This document shows, piece after piece, positions 60,861-64,000 of a DNA stretch of 64,000 nt. How positions within the stretch are numbered: position 1 is the stretch's first letter; each line of letters opens with the position of its first letter. Made by a program: the position numbers and the translations under genes. Origin of the DNA: Zanthoxylum bungeanum. Its lineage: Eukaryota > Streptophyta > Magnoliopsida > Sapindales > Rutaceae. The stretch spans positions 90,743 to 154,742 of the forward strand of contig SKCR01036773.1 in the NCBI GenBank assembly GCA_019454045.1, written 5' to 3'. The notes beneath the pieces were generated by a model. That model did not search any database, was not told where the DNA came from, and was given only the letters and a program-made list of their open reading frames with translations.

Positions 60861-62339
60861 CAAGCTAGCACTTGTATTACTTCTACCCGTTACACTACAC
60901 TTCTAAAGAAACCTCACTTACATTGAGGGGAATAGGTGAGAAGAGAATACAAAGAGTATAAAGGTGATAAGGCTGGACACGCAGGTCCAATTTAATAAAT
61001 CAAATTTATTACAATAATTTCCAAAATTGCCACACCCAACTAATATCCATCCAATATACATTATTCATGCATCACAGCCATGTATTCACACAAGCATGTT
61101 ATCAATCAATCTAATCAAATTAATTAATCTGATGATTAGTGATCATACAATGTTCAAACAACGATTTGATTTTTGCTCGAGTCAAACTCGTTTTGCGAAT
61201 AAGTACTCAAAGTACGAATTCTTGAATTAAATTAAACTACAAATTAAATCCAATTTAATACGCATTTAATTCTAATTCACTATTTAATTCCAAATTAAAT
61301 ATTACACTTTATTAATGAACCTTTACGACTTAAATTCCAAATTTAATCGCAATGGGTCTCAAAGCCTAATTAACATCTAATGTTTATTTAATTAAAGTCC
61401 AATGGGCTTTTAATTAATTTCTTAAGGTGTGGACTTTTGGTCAACTCGGGTCAAACCGATAACCAAAGTCCAATCTGGGAGTTACCCCATAAGCCTTTAA
61501 ATTCATTTTGGCCCATTAGGCCCAATTAAATAATTAAGGTCCATTAAATCATAATTGGACTATATAGATGTGGTTTTGGGCCTAATTGGATCAAACCAAT
61601 TTTGCCTAAATCCAACTTTGTACAACAAAGCCCAAAAGCCCAATTACAACTTATAAGGCTCAATTTTCAAAAACAAGCCCAATTACTTAACTTATAAAAT
61701 TCCAAATTCCATAATTAATTAACCTAAGTGTAATACACAATTAATCACCCAATTAATATTTCTAAAACATCAATTAGCATAATTAATCATGCATATTAAC
61801 AACAAATAGTGTCCAACACAATATATTAAAATCAAACCCATTTTACATGCTTTAAAGTCTCTCGGCAATTTGGGGATTTTACGTCCGATTCGAATTCAAT
61901 CCAATTAATTTCACAATCGACATTAAATCATCTTCCCGAATGATTTCCAACACATCCAATATTCAAAAATCAAAAAATTCCAAGACAATATGGGCTATTT
62001 GTATTCGCCAACATAAGCAATTTTGGGAAAATTGTTCCAAACTAATTTTTATCAAATTGATCCAATCCATCCTCAATTAAACATACTTTAAGCATTCTAA
62101 ATCATCTAATTTCATCAAAAATGCTCAAAATCAAGTTTACCCAAATTTGTCAATTTTGGCCAACACAAAAATTGGGGAAATTTGTTACAAACACAATTTC
62201 TTCAAATTGATCCAATCAATCATTAATTCAACAACATTTAAGCATACTATATCAAATAATTTAACCAAATCATGCTTAAATTCATTTTGCCCAATTTTAA
62301 CCCTAACTTTTCATGCTTGATTAAAGCTCAAGATACCAT
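60861..62339 (-). mobile_element. Copia B 5' leader and decayed primer site
   Basis: Aligns with 13931-15214. The primer site next to the LTR is decayed to the complement of TGGTATCTTGAG (about 62328-62339). No gene seen. Confidence 0.55.
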
Positions 62340-63556
62340 TGTTGAGTTTTTATAAGGTCCCAAGATTCAACAAATCAAGCAAGAAACAAGTGAATACATG
62401 AAGGAATAATGGCGGAAACATATACTCACAATGATTGGTTTGGATGCATCAAAGAAATCTTTCTCCTCACTTGAAGAAGGATTCGGCCATGGCTCTCCAA
62501 GGCAGTGGGATAGTCGGTTTTGATGCTCTTTGTGTCTTCAAGATTCGGCCATGGAAGACCACCATTAAAGCTCCAAGCTTCAAGCTTCAAAATGGATTCC
62601 ATGCACACAAGCACTACCCTATCACCTTTGTATCAACTCAAGAGTGTGCTAGCACTTCATCTTCTTCCTTTGTTCGGTCAACCAAAATTTTGGGGAAGAA
62701 AATTGGCTCCAAGCCATGAAGAAGAAGAAGGAAAATGAGAGGGAAAAATGGGTTCCCAAAAACATGAACAACAACTTGGAGGAGAGAGAATAAAAAGCTT
62801 TTAACATATATATTTATTTCATTTACCAAGAAAATAAAATAAATAATATACATTACTTTAATTCAAAAGTCAAAAGCAAGAATAAAACAATGTTATATTC
62901 CATCTCAAGCTTTTAAAAGCTTTCAATCATTTCACATCACTATTCACATCACATCTCTTCACTTTATTAAAGTGACAACATGTCATATCACATCACTCAA
63001 GTGACAAGTGATTTGATGATTGATGCGACTAGTGATTTGACGCCTGATGTGACTTGTGTGTGCCGCACTCGAATTCAAATGCGAATGTGCTTGCAATCAC
63101 TCTCGGGGCTCGGTTCGTTAATTCCGAATTAACGAATTTTTCCGTCGCGTCGTAATTAAATGATTCGCCTAGTGAAATCACTATTCACGTCCGCTAACGA
63201 ATTTATTCTAAATAATTCGTTCGCCCGTTAAAATCCCAATTCATTCCGCGTCGAAATCTAATTTCGATTAATATATCGAATGTATTAATTTAAAACCGAT
63301 TCAATTCTAATTAATCGTTCTCTCTCTTTAAATGATATGGTCATCCTAGATAAAATAATCTCAGTAATTGAATCCCAGATTAATTTGCTTTCTCATCAAT
63401 TAATCCCAGATTAATTTTCTTTCGATCTCTCTAATTAATCCCAGATTAATAAAGTGTGAGGTATACGTCATCGATGAATCCTCGGGGAGCGACCCATGAA
63501 ATCTTTCGGATATGTTGGCAGTAAATACGTCGTCGACTATCCGAACACGTAAGTAC
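62340..63556 (-). repeat. 5' LTR of copia element B, interrupted
   Basis: Starts TGTTGAGTTTTTATAAGGTC and follows the left LTR until CACGTAAGTAC, then breaks at 63557. The left LTR continues CTCGTACTACG at that point, which is missing here. Confidence 0.85.
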
Positions 63557-64000
63557 TGTTGGTTTCTATTATATGTCCCAAGGAAAGATTAAGCATATGA
63601 AATACAACAAAATGAATATATAATAAACTTGAAGCATGGCGGAATCATACTTACAAAGCTTTGTGATGAAGAAGATGAACAAAGATGGAAGCCCCAAGTT
63701 CCTTGAAGTTTCGGCCAAGATGAGGAAATGGATGAAAGCTCCAAGCTTTGTGTATTCCAAGCTCCAAGGTGGTTTCCCTATCACCTCCTTTGATCCTTAA
63801 TGTGCTAGCAAAGAGAAAAATGAAGAAAAAAAATTCTTCCTTTGCCTTAGCAAGTCACGGCAATAGAGAGAGAAAAGGGAGAGTTTTCTTTCTATTTTGT
63901 TTTTCTTTCTAAAAGATAATAATGAAAGTAATACCAAAATTTTGGTATATCTTTCCCAAAAAATCAAAAACAAATCTCCCTCCAAAAGCCATTAATTGCC
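63557..64000 (-). mobile_element. Partial LTR of a further copia-type element, cut by window end
   Basis: Begins TGTTGGTTTCTATTATATGT exactly where LTR B is interrupted; the candidate target sequence is AGTAC (63552-63556). It shares an LTR layout with A and B (CCTATCACCT followed by TGTGCTAGCA near 63775-63810). Right end lies outside the window. Confidence 0.6.

Larger units (their letters stand above)
54438..63556 (-). mobile_element. Ty1/copia retrotransposon B, minus strand, degenerate
   Basis: 3' LTR 54438-56577, polypurine tract 56578-56592, internal region to 62339 and the first part of the 5' LTR from 62340. It belongs to the same broad family as element A: same polypurine tract, same pol order, same repeated boxes, related LTR blocks. 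LTR ends are TGTTGAG and TCAACA. The internal region is about 5.8 kb with no ORF above about 110 residues, so it is heavily decayed. It interrupts the C2 minisatellite; the candidate target sequence on the left is CCTTG. Confidence 0.8.

Overview
This window is nuclear DNA from a flowering plant, most likely a eudicot. It is AT-rich and dominated by plant-type LTR retrotransposons of both the Ty1/copia and Ty3/gypsy classes. I recognise one host gene. It has ten exons with GT-AG introns (33512-40018, plus strand) and encodes an NDB1-type external, calcium-regulated mitochondrial NAD(P)H dehydrogenase of about 590 residues. No rRNA, tRNA, CRISPR or bacterial-type features were seen.

Layout. 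1-17387 is a degenerate minus-strand Ty1/copia family in tandem form (internal, LTR, internal, LTR). An opposite-oriented solo LTR of the same family sits in one LTR. A truncated plus-strand, non-coding, Tat/Ogre-like gypsy element with minisatellites sits in the pol region. 17621-19852 is a solo copia-type LTR. 20721-32947 is a complete minus-strand Athila-like Ty3/gypsy element with GGTGT target duplications, a tRNA-Asp primer site, an intact gag ORF and a broken pol. Another copia-type solo LTR (27100-29558) is nested between its gag and protease. NDB1 follows, with a decayed RTE-like LINE in its fourth intron.

From 41409 to the window end there is a run of left halves of elements, each interrupted by the next: copia LTR plus gag, a gypsy 3' end, a copia-type LTR, a Tat-like non-coding element, a copia element, and a further LTR. 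This is best explained as deep nesting whose right halves lie beyond the window.

How the parts relate. The retroelements are parasitic layers around a single conserved respiratory gene. The most notable unexplained signal is a non-coding module of roughly 700 bp with an exactly 80-nt conserved core. It occurs near the 3' end of three elements from two gypsy families (Athila-like and Tat-like) that otherwise have different LTRs and primer sites. Other signals include iterated palindromic motifs in several LTRs, four evenly spaced copies of an 18-nt box in the copia 5' region, and a hAT-type MITE inserted inside a retrotransposon primer-binding site.

All element boundaries were read by eye from terminal TG..CA, target duplications and comparison between copies inside the window. 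Lineage names are family-level judgements.
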